From Anoplopoma fimbria (lineage: Eukaryota; Chordata; Actinopteri; Perciformes; Anoplopomatidae): a stretch of 64,000 nt of DNA. The translations under genes were made by a program, and so were the position numbers. Numbering within the stretch: the stretch's first letter is position 1; the number at the start of each line of letters is the position of its first letter. The notes under the pieces are model-generated. The model saw only the letters and a list, made by a program, of their open reading frames with translations, was not told the origin of the DNA and did no database searches. Positions 10,886 through 24,440 of the stretch are shown piece by piece. Location: NCBI RefSeq assembly GCF_027596085.1, contig NC_072465.1:20133207-20197206 (forward strand). The letters are read 5' to 3'.

Positions 10886-13800
10886 CTATTTCCAAGGAGG
10901 AGAATAAAACCATCTGTCTCAACTTTGAAGTTAACATTAACGAAATGTTCTTAAAGTGCTCAGGAATATGGAATTTTAAACATCTAAGACATCTAAGTTC
11001 ATGACAACTGGGCGAAGTAGTTCACAGTTGTTACTTATCTTTCACTCAGACTTTGAATAAGAAGTTATGTTTGGAGAAAACAGTCATAGGGGTAATTTGT
11101 AAAGCACTTACAGACGATGTACGATGTAGGTTATCATTTTGTTGGTTTTGTTTTATCTGACATAGTTTCACAATCCAAGTTTGTGGATTAAAGTGTCAAA
11201 TCATGTTCGATTTTAGACCTGCAATGCTTTTTGTAGTTACGTGTTAGTTCGGATTTTATTTTATTGTGAAAGTTTAACAATATTAATACATAATGGAAAA
11301 AATTGAGCTTGTGGGGCTAGAATACCATTAGTCAGATTGTGAGGATTTTTTTTTCAAAAGTGTCACCATTTCAATGTAGCTTTAAATAACTGTCCTTTCC
11401 GTTTTTAAAACCTTTATGTATTACCAGCCCCAGCGAGCTCACAACAACTCTGCCCTCTTAAATCAAGACCAGTGAATGAAACTTCAGGTTGTGACGCAAA
11501 TTCAGCAGACCTCTTCACTCATTCTGAGTCACAGCTGGATCCCACACGCTAAAATGAAAAAAAGATATAGCTTTCTCTCTGTGTGTCCTGGTCAGAAAAC
11601 CCCAGATTGGAACCAGTTTCCTGAAGCCACAGTTCACTCCACTCACCGGATGTCAGCCTCCCGTCTGCAGACACTTGGACCATACCCCAACCTGCATGTA
11701 GCGACATGACCAGTCAGTGACAGCGACATAATGTGGCACCTAGAGAAACAGACGGACAGAGAATGAGGGCTGGGAAGTGACAGACTAGACGGAGAAACGG
11801 ACACATATGCTGCACCAGCGAGAGGCCGGACGCCTCCCTGCAGACAGCTGTGCTTCTGTGTGTTCAGCTGGGGAGAGTGTGAACAATGTAATGCAGCACA
11901 AACAAAGAGGGCATCAGCAGAATCAGTGTAACCTCCTGAAGGATCCAGCGGGCAACGCTGATCAGACTCTTCTTCTTCTTCTTCTCCTTATGACTTTGGG
12001 CAGAGAAGTTGGCAGCAGAATAACCTTAAACTGTCAGTGCATGTCTGCTGTAGTGATATATGTTGCATGAGTGACTGCGTGAAGTTCAACCAACTACAGT
12101 TTAGGGACGAAAAGTCAGTGAACGCTTGGATGAATCAAGTTAATTTGCAAGCTCTGTGATGCATTCGATTCATCCTGTACACACTACAGGACTTTAGAAG
12201 TCTTTATTTCTTTCATTCTCTTTTTTTTTGTTAGCAAACTTTTCAGTTGTAAACCGATGTCCCTATTTTCTATGTTTAAAGTCTGAAATTAAATTGTTTG
12301 GGGTTTCTTTCTGCTACAGGGTGCAGATCCGCTCTGTAAATTCCATGTCCTGTGTGTTATTTTAAGAAAAAAAATACCCGAAAGGGAACCATTTATATTT
12401 CATATTTTTGGTTTCATGACAGTGTGCCCAGTCTGTTCAGACTGTTGCTACTCTGTCGACACAGACAGACATGATTTGCATTTGTTTGTTTGTTTACATT
12501 GTCAATCAAACACAGACACTGGCCAACCCACTCAGAGGCCCGATGAATGAAGGAGCATTTCTGATCTACTCCTTCTCTACAGATCTTCTTTAGATAGCTC
12601 TTTTTTCATTCATTTTACTATTCTTTGTTCCCTTCTTAGATCACCATTAGCTTTCACAACATGTTGGTTTTTCCTCCTGGGGTCTATATTTTTTTTTCCT
12701 AGTAAAACCATTCAGTTTGAAAATCACATTGATATTGATTTTTTACTGCAAAATGGAAGGATTTTGGTGATTTTAATGTGGCCTTAAAGGGATACTGTTG
12801 CCAGTTTGCTTTGTGTCAACGCAATGTCTGCAGATAAATGGTGTTTGGTTCCGTCCATGTGGCATCTCGCTCTTTTGCCGGTGGACTTTTGCTGGTGGAT
12901 GGGCAGGGAGATCCATGCGCTGGCTGGTCAGGGGGGGTGTTTGACGCTGTTCTGGTGCCGTTTGTCTGCACACACTGTGATGACACAGAGTGGATAAAAA
13001 TCTGGAGATTTCCCTTTAAAGACCACTACCTTAGGGTGCAAGGTCAATCTATGGCATGTTGCAGGGTCACATTGTGTGCAGATATCAATAATGATTAGTT
13101 GATTCATTTGAAATGACTTTGGTGATCTCCTGACTTTTCCTCTTACATCACCATGCAGTTGACGTTTCAGTTTTTTTAGTGACATCTTTCGTCAACTCTT
13201 CGATGTGTTGCAATGTAATTTAGTACACATGTTCATGTTCCCCTCATTTAACGTTTTATCTGATAAGCAAATTACAGCATGCTTACATGCTAAATTAAGA
13301 CGGAGACAATGGTAAACATTATACCTAAGTATCAGCATGTGAACAAGTCGGCATGCTAGCATTGCCATTCAGCTCACAGCTTTGCCAAAGCTCAGCCTCA
13401 CAGCGTCTGGTTCTGTCCTCCCTTCTGTCCCACCTCCTCCTCTACTCTTCAGAGTCATCCCGAGTCCTCTTGTTTTCCAGGTATTCATTTCCTTTATATT
13501 CTTTTTTCTTTGTCACACTTTGTGGTCGGATGTTTTCTTGTTGTTGAGATAAGGGGGTCAGCGTGAGCTCGCGTCTTGCCACATCAGACAGCAGAGTATT
13601 GAGGGGCCGGCTTCGTGTCCTGATGGCCTGCTGAGCCACATAAATCAAACACATGCACACACAAGGACAGAAAGAAAGAGATTAAAAAGATATCTGTGAA
13701 AGATTGACCACCCTGTTGCCTTGTGAAATAGAACCGCCAAAAGGTTAAAAAAAAACATACTGGTGTGTATACGTACCTGTGCAGTAGTCTGGTCTCAACA

Positions 13801-16464
13801 ATCCCTGTGTAGACCTTGAATGAGTAATCACTCGCTTCGAGAGCGACACACACACAGAATTTATGACGTAGTTTACTATCTGAATGTTATTCTTGAGATG
13901 GACTTGAGGACTTAACCTTAGAGTGATGTCTAAAATGATGCGTCTACAAATTTCGCTCCTACATTACTGTGAGTCTCAAGGTTTATCACATCTTACAAAA
14001 TCTCATCAGGCAAAGCAATTTGTATTTAACTGGATGTGCATTATTTGGAGATTGTCACATCCACTAAATAGAGATTAAAATGAGATTTACAAATGAATGT
14101 TGCTGATAAATGTTTTTTGTTATTTTGTCCGATGTTTAATCCACAAGGTCAGTGCTCCCCCCCCCCCGTGTCACCCATATCAATTCTGTAATTCACATTC
14201 CTCCCCCACAATTTTTTTTTTTTGATACTCAACCTGCTCCAGTTATCATCTTTTACAGGACATAGATTACAAAAGGCTTTGGGATTTAATATGTCTTCTT
14301 CAATATTGTATTTCTGATCGTTCTTAAGGTCTTAAACCATGTTTATTTATTTTTTTACTGCACCAAACACCTCAGCTGTCTTTATGCACATTGCCTCTAC
14401 AATGATTTTCATCTGTGATAACAAATGTTCTGTGTTGAGATATCAACCCACCCTCCCGTTTTCATTTACCACTTCTGATGTAGCAAAGATTAGACTCTGT
14501 CGCCAAATGGTTTAGTTAATGATTTCATTCTGGTTCATCATTGAGATATCAAACCACCGCGTCTCCTTTTCACTGTAGGAAAGGAGATTACAATCTGTTG
14601 CCAAATAATTCCGGACTTGTTTTGTTGATCAGACTGAATGACGTGTTGGATAAAGAGTGGCAACGGTTTTCTACATGTAAGGTTACATACAGTATTGTGT
14701 ACTGTATGTTATTGAGCAACTGTTGTTGCTCAAATATTCCTCTTTCTGTTTTTTTGGCATCAGAAAAATCTGGAAAATTATTTTGCAGGCAGATAATTAA
14801 ATTACATTACTTTCATCAATGCTATGTGGTGTGCAAAAATGCAATACAAGCTCTTCATTAAGTCAGTGAAGTAGATTTTTGAGATGAGCTCAAGACATGA
14901 GTCAGTGTCAGTATGAGCTTTACTCAGCATAGTTAATGTTGAAATCACTTTTTTGTACACTCTCAATGATACTTTTGAATTTATTCATTTTTATTTTAAA
15001 ACAAACTTAACATTTATTTTAATGAAAGGAGATGTGAGAAAAAAAAATTAGCTTGTACTCATTAGTGTTCTCACTAATATTATGCAGCGACTCGCTCAGC
15101 TGACAGTCTTATCAGAGATGTGTTTAAATCATTTATATCCAGTCAACTGTTTTCTTTCTCAGTTAGTTTTAATAAAGTTACTGTGGGGAACTTTTAATTG
15201 TTTTTGAAAGTCTCTTTATGATCTACATAAGCAAACGAGACCATCAGCGAGAATATTGGTTATTTCTATTTATTCTTAATGTTTGTCATCGTTGCACTGG
15301 GTCTGATGCTGTTCAAAATCAAACAAGACACAAGAGAACCAGGACTTAGCGGGCAGACTGTCAGACCCTGTTACAATAAAATGAGAGGTTTTTCAAAGGG
15401 ACTCTGGTGCTCTGAAATACAATCGCTTTCTCAAAGGGACCATCAAATTCAACACAAAATGCTGCCTCGTAGAAGCTTTAATGTTATGTAGCGTGTGCCC
15501 TCTTAAAGAGTCCTTCATTCATAGCATATTGTTCAGAGGATTCATTTTTTAAAAAGGCAGAAAACCTTCCTTTTGTTCTTGAGGAGGAACTACCAGCACT
15601 TGTTCATTAAATCTATATAAGATTATACAAAAGTGGAGGAACATATAACCAATAGAGATTACAGTTCCCTCTACCCAGCAATACGGCTTTAGTTCCAGTA
15701 CTTAATAATGTACTTGTCATGTGTTTATAGTACATACACTGTTTCTTACTTTTAACAGCTTAGGAGAAGGTTTGCTCAATCAGGACTCTGTATTTTAAAA
15801 ATGGATGACTCCTAGATGTATGAGTTTCTACTTAATGTCAGAGGAAAAGGTTGAGGTGGTGCAACAGCAGCAGTAGAGGTCAGACAAAAAAAACATCCAC
15901 GCTGCATTTTATTTTGCAGAATTCTCCAAACACTATTTTTGGTATGATCAGAGCAGCAGCTTGTACACACTGTATCATACATTTAGCTTTTTGCTACTCT
16001 CTTATAGTAAATTGACGTTGTATGGATTTGTAATAATTCTGGCACTAAGTGTTACATTTTCGATCACCAGCTAATTGGGAAAGTCCAGGGGGCCTGTGAA
16101 CAGCTAAACCACGACCATAAACTAAAGTGTAAATAAAGAGTGGGCTGCTGCTGGCTTCATTGACTCGAGGGTGTATCGGCAAAGCTAACAGAGTGTTTAG
16201 ATTGTTGTGTTTGTGGGTTAATTTGCCCCATGAGGCCGAGCCAACTGTAATGAGACAATCTGAGAAGCTCCGTCGTCCTTCCTAGTCACTTGTGAGGCCT
16301 CTGGAAAGAGTGAAGGCTCAGACATGTGAAAGGAACATCACTGTAGACACTGTAGAGAAGGACTTATATTACGCATATAATCCAATATTAAGATATATAA
16401 TATTACCACTAAGAACCAGGATATTCTGCCTGCACTTGGTACTGATGTAATGCTGTCAATTTAG
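10886..16464. other. No gene recognised
   Basis: Apart from the repeat at 13110-13395 I see only AT-rich unique sequence, a CTT run near 11968 and a C run near 14157. Confidence 0.55.
13110..13395. repeat. Interspersed percomorph-type repeat, copy 2
   Basis: Same family as 6765-7085: TGATCTCCTGACTTTTCCTC, GGTAAACATTATACCTAA and AGCCTCACAGCG. Diverged copy. Confidence 0.5.
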
Positions 16465-16588
16465 CTTTTACTTATTTACAGTTAATACAGTTTTAAATGC
16501 AGGATTTTTTACTTGTTATGGAGCGTTATGTGGAGTGTTACTATTGCTTTTACTAAGTTAAAAGATCTGAATATTTCTTACATCACTG
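16465..16588. repeat. 3' fragment of the CAGTGGTGG-type hAT family
   Basis: Words TTTTTTACTTGTTATGGAG, TTTTACTAAGTTAAAAGATC and an end ATCACTG match the right half of the element at 40017-40792. Confidence 0.55.
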
Positions 16589-17249
16589 AGCTTAAAACAC
16601 CTTAAAGGGTCAGTTCACCCTCACAGTTTTACCCCTTAAAATATTTTCCCAGTTACAATTGATGGTATCAAGATATATAAATAGTTTTTGTTTGTTTTTT
16701 CAGTTTTTGCTTACCAAAGAAATAGTTACTATAGTTACTTGTTTACGGAAAGACACTTTGAAAATGTAATATAACATATTTTAAGTGTCATTTCTAAATA
16801 GCAATCAGAGAATGGGATGCAGAACGTCTGGCTGGGTGTGTTTTTTACGCATTGTGTTTTCACCCTGTGAATATTTTTCTCTCCAGGCTCGGTGCAGTAA
16901 GGGCAGAAATCCGATTGCTAGAAGTTAGTATTTGCTTTGCTGAAAGCTTCAGAGTGGAAGATGCATAATGTCATTACTGATTCAGTCAGCAGAGGGGGTT
17001 GTCAGGAAGGATGGAGGGAGGGGAGGAGGAAGAGGAGGAGGAGGGTGCAAAAAAAGAAAAGAAAGATCTCTGCTAAAATTAAAAAAAATGCCACAAAATG
17101 AAATAAAGATGAGTGCTCCACTGAGCCACAGACTGAATATAAAAGACAACTCTGTGAAATATACATGGCTGGTAGGAGAGCTGAGCAGAATGCTAAGCTC
17201 CAAACTCTACCTGTAACCCACAACACCGGCCCGATCCTGAGCCCGTTCA

Positions 17250-17480
17250 TCACAGAACATTTAGGGATCAGGCCAACCGCTGCGATTCGTTCAACGGAGC
17301 GGTTTCCTGCTCACCTAGGCAACAAGAGACAGGAAGACATAAAAGAGAAGAGACCATCTCCCATATTTAATAAGATTTGGTGTTATTTTCCCCCGTCTGT
17401 AATGCCTTTATTATTGCAGATTAGCTTAGCGGTGAAAGGTATTGATTGTGAGCCAGAGCGCCAACTGGGACTGAAGAGAA
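17250..17480. promoter_or_regulatory. Enhancer-like non-coding island
   Basis: ATATTTAATAAGATTTGGTG, TAATGCCTTTATTATTGCAG and GATTAGCTTAGCGG in complex non-repeat DNA. Open frames here have no recognisable product. Candidate by texture only. Confidence 0.3.
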
Positions 17481-18654
17481 GGAAACAGGGATGGAGGGTG
17501 TGGGACGTTAGCAGGTGATTTGTTTAAAAAAAATACATTCTTTCTCACGTCTTGTAAGGTGTGTTTTTTCTTCCAACATACTCCAGTCAAATAAGCGGGT
17601 TGCATTTATTTATTTGAATAAATCAAAGCAGTCGTACTTCAGTGCCTGACAATCATACCTTGGGGACATTTTTTGTAAGAAGACTTAGAACGTAGAGGAA
17701 ATCTAACAGCAACATTAGGTGTGTGGTGATGTAGCAACATGAACCAGTCAATGCTAGAGAAGTAGGCCTACTCCTGTATATGTAATATAATTTAGAGGAG
17801 GCACGCTGAGAGAGAGAGACAGAACAGGGAATGTGATTCTTATGTTTTGTTTGATAAGAGTATTAAAGAAAAAAGAGACACATGTTACATATTGATTTGG
17901 CAAAGTAGATGATGTTCATAATTGTTCTACTGCTTATTTAATCCAACTTAGACCAGCATGTACTACACTGGGATTGTTTTAGTCTTTCCCTGACCAAAAA
18001 TAATGAATTGCAGAAAGAAATAAAAGCAAGAAAGGCAAGATGTATGGAGATGATGAGTGAGTGATTGTGTTCCTGCTCCTATTCTTAGCCGGTGCAGTGG
18101 GGAAGCAGGACTAATGATGCTTCCTGACCTTAATGCCGAGCACTCAAGGTCAGCCCTCCACTGATGCATCGTGTGCAAGGTGTCCTGGACCGCTGAAGAG
18201 CACTGCCAGATCGAGTTTGTTGTTGTTTTCTGTGACTTTGTCCCAGAATATATCACTGTTCTTCCTGAAAGAGTAATAGACACAATCACAGAACAAGCAA
18301 TTTATTCATCAATGCAGCTCTGAAGAGGAACAACCAGCACTTTTTCATTAAGTTGAAAATGTGATTTTTCACAGTTTCTCCAATTTATGTAGTGATAATT
18401 TCATGCTAATGGAAAAATAATGGAATTAGGAGACAATAGTGGAAGAGTATCCTGAGCATTTCCTCAAAATATTTCTGCAAATCCGGCAGCCATTATGGGT
18501 TTTACGCTCTGACCTGAACAAATTTAAACTGAAAGTGAAAGAACACATATCTAGGTTGTTCATAGTCAACAGATGATGGTAGTCTATGGGAATCTGTTAT
18601 GTTGATGTTTCAAACGAGAGGTATATTAGTTCAAATTTCAATAAAACTGCAGTT

Positions 18655-19100
18655 TCTCAAATGACCACTTGAGGCTGGCTCCGAAAGTGAGTCAATCCCC
18701 GTAGACCCGGCTGCAAACATGTTTACAGCCTGGTACAAAAAAATACTTTGTGGTTTCTATAGTTCATGATCACTGTTCCAAACTTTTTCTTTTTTTTTAA
18801 CTCACCCATTTGTTATTTAATTATATTAAAGCATAAAGTTATGCAAAATTGAGGGCGTACCTGCTTGCAGTGAAAGGAGGGTACTGTCTCAGGTCGCTAG
18901 CTGAAAGCTGTCTACTTTGATAAGTCCACCGTAGTCGTCCTCCGACAATCCACCTCTCTGTCCATTTTTTAGAGTTACGCTGTGTCATCACTGCCAAGAT
19001 GGCTACGGCTGGAGACGACAACTTTGAGCTTAACAACTGCTTTTCAGAAACCTATGGGTGACGTCACAGAGACAAATTCTATATTTTATACAGTCTATGG
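18655..19100. repeat. Interspersed percomorph-type repeat ending in ACAGTCTATGG
   Basis: ATGACCACTTGAGGCTGGCT near the start and CCTATGGGTGACGTCACAGA then ATACAGTCTATGG at the end are words I know from a very frequent fish repeat. It includes a CpG-rich part. Class unknown; open frames across it are not genes. Confidence 0.5.
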
Positions 19101-19954
19101 TCTCAAAGCACTGATCCAATTAGTTATGACAAAAATAACATTAACATCATGTTAAAGCTTCTAATTACCTTCCCAGTGTGGATGTCAGATTGCTGTGTGG
19201 AGGAGCTAGTCAAAAGGGATAAGAGGTGGAGAGAGATCGACCCCATGTAGGCAGACCGTCAGTCATTAGATGTCTCTGGTTGTTCCTTTATCGGCATGCC
19301 AACAATTTAATGAAGATTCATGAAGGTTAGATAGAGATTTGTAAAGTATTTATTTATAAAGTAGAATTGATTTCGTGGAGGAGAGGCTTGTGGCTTTTAC
19401 TTTCCATTGTTTTTACCAAAGTCTCAGCTTGTTGTTGGAGCAGCTGAAAGCAGAACAGAACAGAAAAGACGGTGAGCAGGCTGTTTTTTAGATTCAAATC
19501 TTTATTTTAATGACACTTGATGACTATATTTTCAAAATCAAAAGTGCTACACGATCCCTTCGGGAAAAAAAGTGTTACATGCGTATTTAACAAGTGAGGT
19601 GCAGCCCTAGTAATGGTGGATTTTGCTTCCGCCTACAAGTTGGTTTCCAGTTTGCAATCTTTTTTTTTTTTTCTTGATTTATAAATTAGAAACAACATCA
19701 TTCTGAGAGTGTTTCTCTCACCTGTCTTGGAGGAGGAGAAAGCGCATAACCAGGATTCAAAAAAGACAAAACAAAGGAGAAGAGGAATAAGGAAGAGAAG
19801 CCGATGCAGAGGAAGATGCAAATGGGAGGAAGGCTGAATGTTGACTGTAGGGAAGGAGAGTCAGCCTTCCTCACTTGCTTGGATCATTAATTTGTGTTCT
19901 AATTAGCAGGAATGCCACAGTTGGAATGTGACGCCTGCGTAAGGGCGAGCAGCG

Positions 19955-20065
<111 letters not shown>

Positions 20066-20878
20066 TGTCTCTGTGACCTGCCCTGGCTGCAAGTCTCCTG
20101 GCTTGTTAGAAATGACAGATTGGCACTCTCCTGCACCCGCCACCCACAAGGCCAACCACCCTCCTCTACCCCACCCACCCATCTGCTCTGGAAGCGTGCC
20201 AGATCCTTAGACCTGTCTTGTGTTATTACACCGGGTGGGCGTTTGTCAGTCAGTCAGTTCAGTTTTGTCTTTTTTTCCCCCGTAGGTCTGGTTGGACCAG
20301 TGGGGGACCTCAAGAAAATTCTTCTTATGCTTTTGTGGCATTCATAATTTTTTGCTCCTGTGAAAGCCGAGGCCCAGCTGGTTTTGTTTGGTAGAAGGTG
20401 TTTTATGAACAATGTCATTGAAGTCTTTTGGCAAATCAGGTTTGTTCACTTAAGATGCACATTCAAACTCACAAAAGATCAGGTAACAGACGAGTGAAGC
20501 TCTACATTCAGCTGAAACCGGTTGCACACACTAACTGTCATTAGACTTCTATGAAAGTCCTGGAATTGACTTCATAGGTCACTATTCATTTCCTGAGTTT
20601 TCTCACTCATTGTGGATAAGCTGCTTCCGCCAAAGCTTTTCATCAGCTGTCCCCTGATTTTTTTAAAGAGCCAGACTGTGCAGTGAGCCTTTGCCTCCCC
20701 AGGGCCTGAAAACATTCATTTAGATAGTACCAATATCCAATCTTCCAATATGTTTCTTCTGGACATATCTTTAAGGAAAAAAACGAGGAAGAGAAATGTA
20801 TCAGTGTTGATATCCTTTGGTCAGTGACATCACATTTATAAAGGCTGTGTGTGTGCGTGGGCTCTGGCGTCTGCTTCA

Positions 20879-20982
<104 letters not shown>

Positions 20983-22493
20983 ACTGAAAGCTATTGCAGT
21001 AAAGCATCTAGCCCAGGGACAGAGGAGCGCTGCCCCACACGGTAATTGAACCACAGATCCTGCTGGACTATTAGTCACAAGTCTGGGTCTGTCCAGAGAC
21101 TTTTATCGCTGTTGAATCAACACAAGCAGTGTGAATGAGAGCAGGTCAGTAATACAAATGTAGCTATCATAGCACTGCCACAATTTTACTTTCTATACAA
21201 ATCTTACGCTTCATGTTCCGTGTACCAGAGATAAAACTGATGTGTCAATGAGAGCACAAAATTTGTTTTTACCTAAGAGTATAAATATACAAAAATATTA
21301 CAATGTATAATTACATGAATATAATGTTTGAAGGTCTAGACCTTAGACTGTTTAAAAGAAATAGACGTGGTCAGCGTGACATAACACATTGGTTCGTGTA
21401 GTGGCCATTGTAAAGTTCCATCACAGTTCACGGATCAATTCTTAATTGAACTGTAGCTTAACGTTCTTTCTGTTTTTCTCTGTATTAAGGGATCTTTATT
21501 AGAATTACATGTACTCACTTTCGGTTTTGCCTCCAAATAGATTGGTTTAGATAATCTGGTTAATGTATTGGCTTGTCACTGTGTTCCTAGATCTGTGCAG
21601 TAAAGCTGGACCAATAGCCAGGCCAGTGTAACAGACAATATTCCATATGTCGGCTGATCAGTATGAAAGAAATCCCAGTTTGGGAATGCCAACGTTGTGT
21701 TTGAGGTAACTTAGAAACCGTGTCTTTGTTGTCCAACAGAGAGCGGTTAGCAGTTAGCAGGAGGGCTTTATGTCATTATAGTGTTTTTGGGATATTTGCG
21801 TTTCAAGCTGAAACAGTTAGTCAATTTATCAACCCATCCTTTTATATATTTTACCTCATTTCAGCATCTCAACTGTGAAGATTTGCAGCTTTCATTTTTC
21901 TTTCGTGATAATAAACTAAATATCTTTAGGTGGACTGTAAATTTTCCTTTAGACATTTAATAGACCAAAAGATTAATGCTGCATTTACATGGAATCAGAC
22001 GGAAGGTACATGGCAAACCGGATCATGTTAGTGGACGAGAGCAGGACGGTAAAAGAGAAAGTGTTTTTTAGTTTGCAAGAGAATATTAGGAGAAAGCTGT
22101 ATTTTATAGCTACATGCATACCTACAATAATTACATAAAATAGTTGACACAAAATTATTTTATTTTAAATTCTTTATTCCATCACCATAGCAACATATCA
22201 ACAAGCGTACTTCATTTGCCGTCCTGCCATTCTGTTAGACTGTTTTTGTTTTTTTCCCGTCTGCATAATTCTTTGTGAATGCATCAATATAATAAATTAA
22301 TAATCTGCAGATTACTCAGTTATGTAAAAGTAATACAAATAATAATCATTAGTTGCAGCCCTGTTTTCATCACTGTAATAAAATAAATACATTTTCAAAT
22401 TATAATTCACTGATTTCATCATTTGAAGAATAGGCTTCAGCATTAACACCACATGTTTGTATGATGCATGATGGCATCTGTGGTCAAGGATGA

Positions 22494-22495
<2 letters not shown>

Positions 22496-22552
<57 letters not shown>

Positions 22553-22564
22553 ACATGTGTGTGT
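22496..22564. repeat. (TG)n microsatellite
   Basis: About 27 units, then GCACA and a short further TG run. Confidence 0.96.
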
Positions 22565-23869
22565 TGACAGTGTCGTGCACAAGAGATGACAGTGTCTAAG
22601 AGATGAGCCGCCGGGCAGCAGCCAGCAGGTGAGATGACCTGAGCTGAAACAAAGTGTCTGTCCCATCAGGTGGAGAGGGAAGAAAAGAGGAATACTGCTG
22701 TCCTCGGTAATGTTTTCGGCCTGATGGAAAGACAGCGGGCAGGCGGACGGGCGGGCCGGAGAGATACAGGCCTACGTACACCATCGGATAGCATGACACA
22801 AATAACCGTAGTGGACACAATTGTCTGTGGAAAGACAATCATGTGTTTCTGTTATCTGTTCATATCTGCTCTGATATTGGGTCTCTGAGTGCGAAACCAA
22901 GTCGAATGATGGAAGGACACCGTCTCCGGAGGAGGGCGAGCGAAAAGGAGAGAGGGAGGGGAGTGTGTGAATGAATATGTGCGACAGGCACACACACCGA
23001 CGGCCTCTCTCTCTCTCTTTTTCTCTGTTGCTTTCCGCTGTCTCTCTCTCAAAATATCATTACTGCTCTACTCGACTCCTCTTCATCTCCACAGTGGATG
23101 TTTTCCAGTCCAGTTGATACTAAGCAGTCGTTGGATTGATTAGGTTTCTATCTCCGGTATACACCCGCCCCCCATCTTGCGGCTCGTACTGAGGAACAGA
23201 ATGAGAGCAGGGCCGCTGGTCAGCACTCTGCGTCCAGATGGTGGATGTGAAAGATCCCAGTTAGGGGTCCCAGTGCTGCGTCCTTGAAGCTGGGTGATTT
23301 ATACACTGGCAAAGGCATCCAAAAGGCAGCAGAGGAGAAAAACTTGCTATACATTGTGCACTCGAATGCGCATGTGTTGTCTTATCTTAAACATCTATCT
23401 TATCTATCGTGTTATTTTCAGCTCCTTTTAATCAAATTATTTGCACAGAATTAAGTGGAGATAATCTTGTGCTTTCTATGCAAATGATATTACAGGAACC
23501 TTGTCGCTTCATCGTCAGTAGCAGGTGTGTGTTTCAGTGTGTGTGCATAACCTTGAAGTGAAAGGGGAATGCCGCCGTGTCCTGCTGCCAGCACCTCTGA
23601 GATTTTTTTTTTTTATTCATTGGCACCTCCTACTGTTTTCTCTCCAATTAATTCTGCCATCAACCCCGGTGAAGACAATGCGCCCCAAACCGGCATCTCC
23701 TCGCTGGTTTGAGCTTTGCCCTCCGAGGGGCCTTACTCGGCTAAGCTCCCAAAAGCAAGGAGAGAATTCTTCGCAGCAGAAATGAAAACGCTTAGTCTTT
23801 TCATCTTATTACATCCCAAAAGTCGGCTGACTCCCAAATCAGGGAGACAGACTGGGAGGCCTGGGCCCT

Positions 23870-24440
23870 GGCAGCAAGATGAAAGGAAAGTGGGAAGGAA
23901 GGACGAAAGGGAGGAGTTAAAGGTGCATCTTTTAACGGTTTATGACTTTGGGAATTGGAGACATGAGACGAGGAATAGAAGGATTTAGGGATGGAAGGAA
24001 GGAAGACGTGTGATTAGTTGGATGTGTGGATGTAGACAGGGAAGGGTTTAACTAAGGAAGGAATGAATCAATGTCAGGAGAAAAAGAAAGGATTGATGCT
24101 GGAAGTACAAAACTAAAAGAGAGACATGACTTGGGAGAGAGAAAAGAATTAAGGAAGTGAAAATCTGGAGCCAGTCTTAATGTTAAAGTCATGGGACGGA
24201 TAAAGATGTCAAAAGAGGCAGGAAAGAGGAAATAGAGGAAGGATGAGGAAAATCATGAAAGAAAGGAAAACAACTGAGGGATGGAATACAGATCAGAGAT
24301 GGAATAAAAGGAGGATGAAGGAATTGAGGGGTGAAGACAAACAAAGGCAGATTAAAATAAAATTAAACGGGTTGTAGGCAGTGAGACCGCAGGCTGGTAA
24401 AGAAAAAAGAAAAAGGGAAGCAAAGGAAAAGGAGCAGGTC
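23870..24440. repeat. Purine-rich tract with degenerate GGAA/GGAT units
   Basis: About 570 bases strongly biased to A and G on the + strand, with many imperfect GGAAGGA, GGATGAGG and GAAAGG words, for example GGATGGAAGGAAGGAAG. No intact unit dominates. It looks like an old, decayed simple repeat. Confidence 0.6.
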
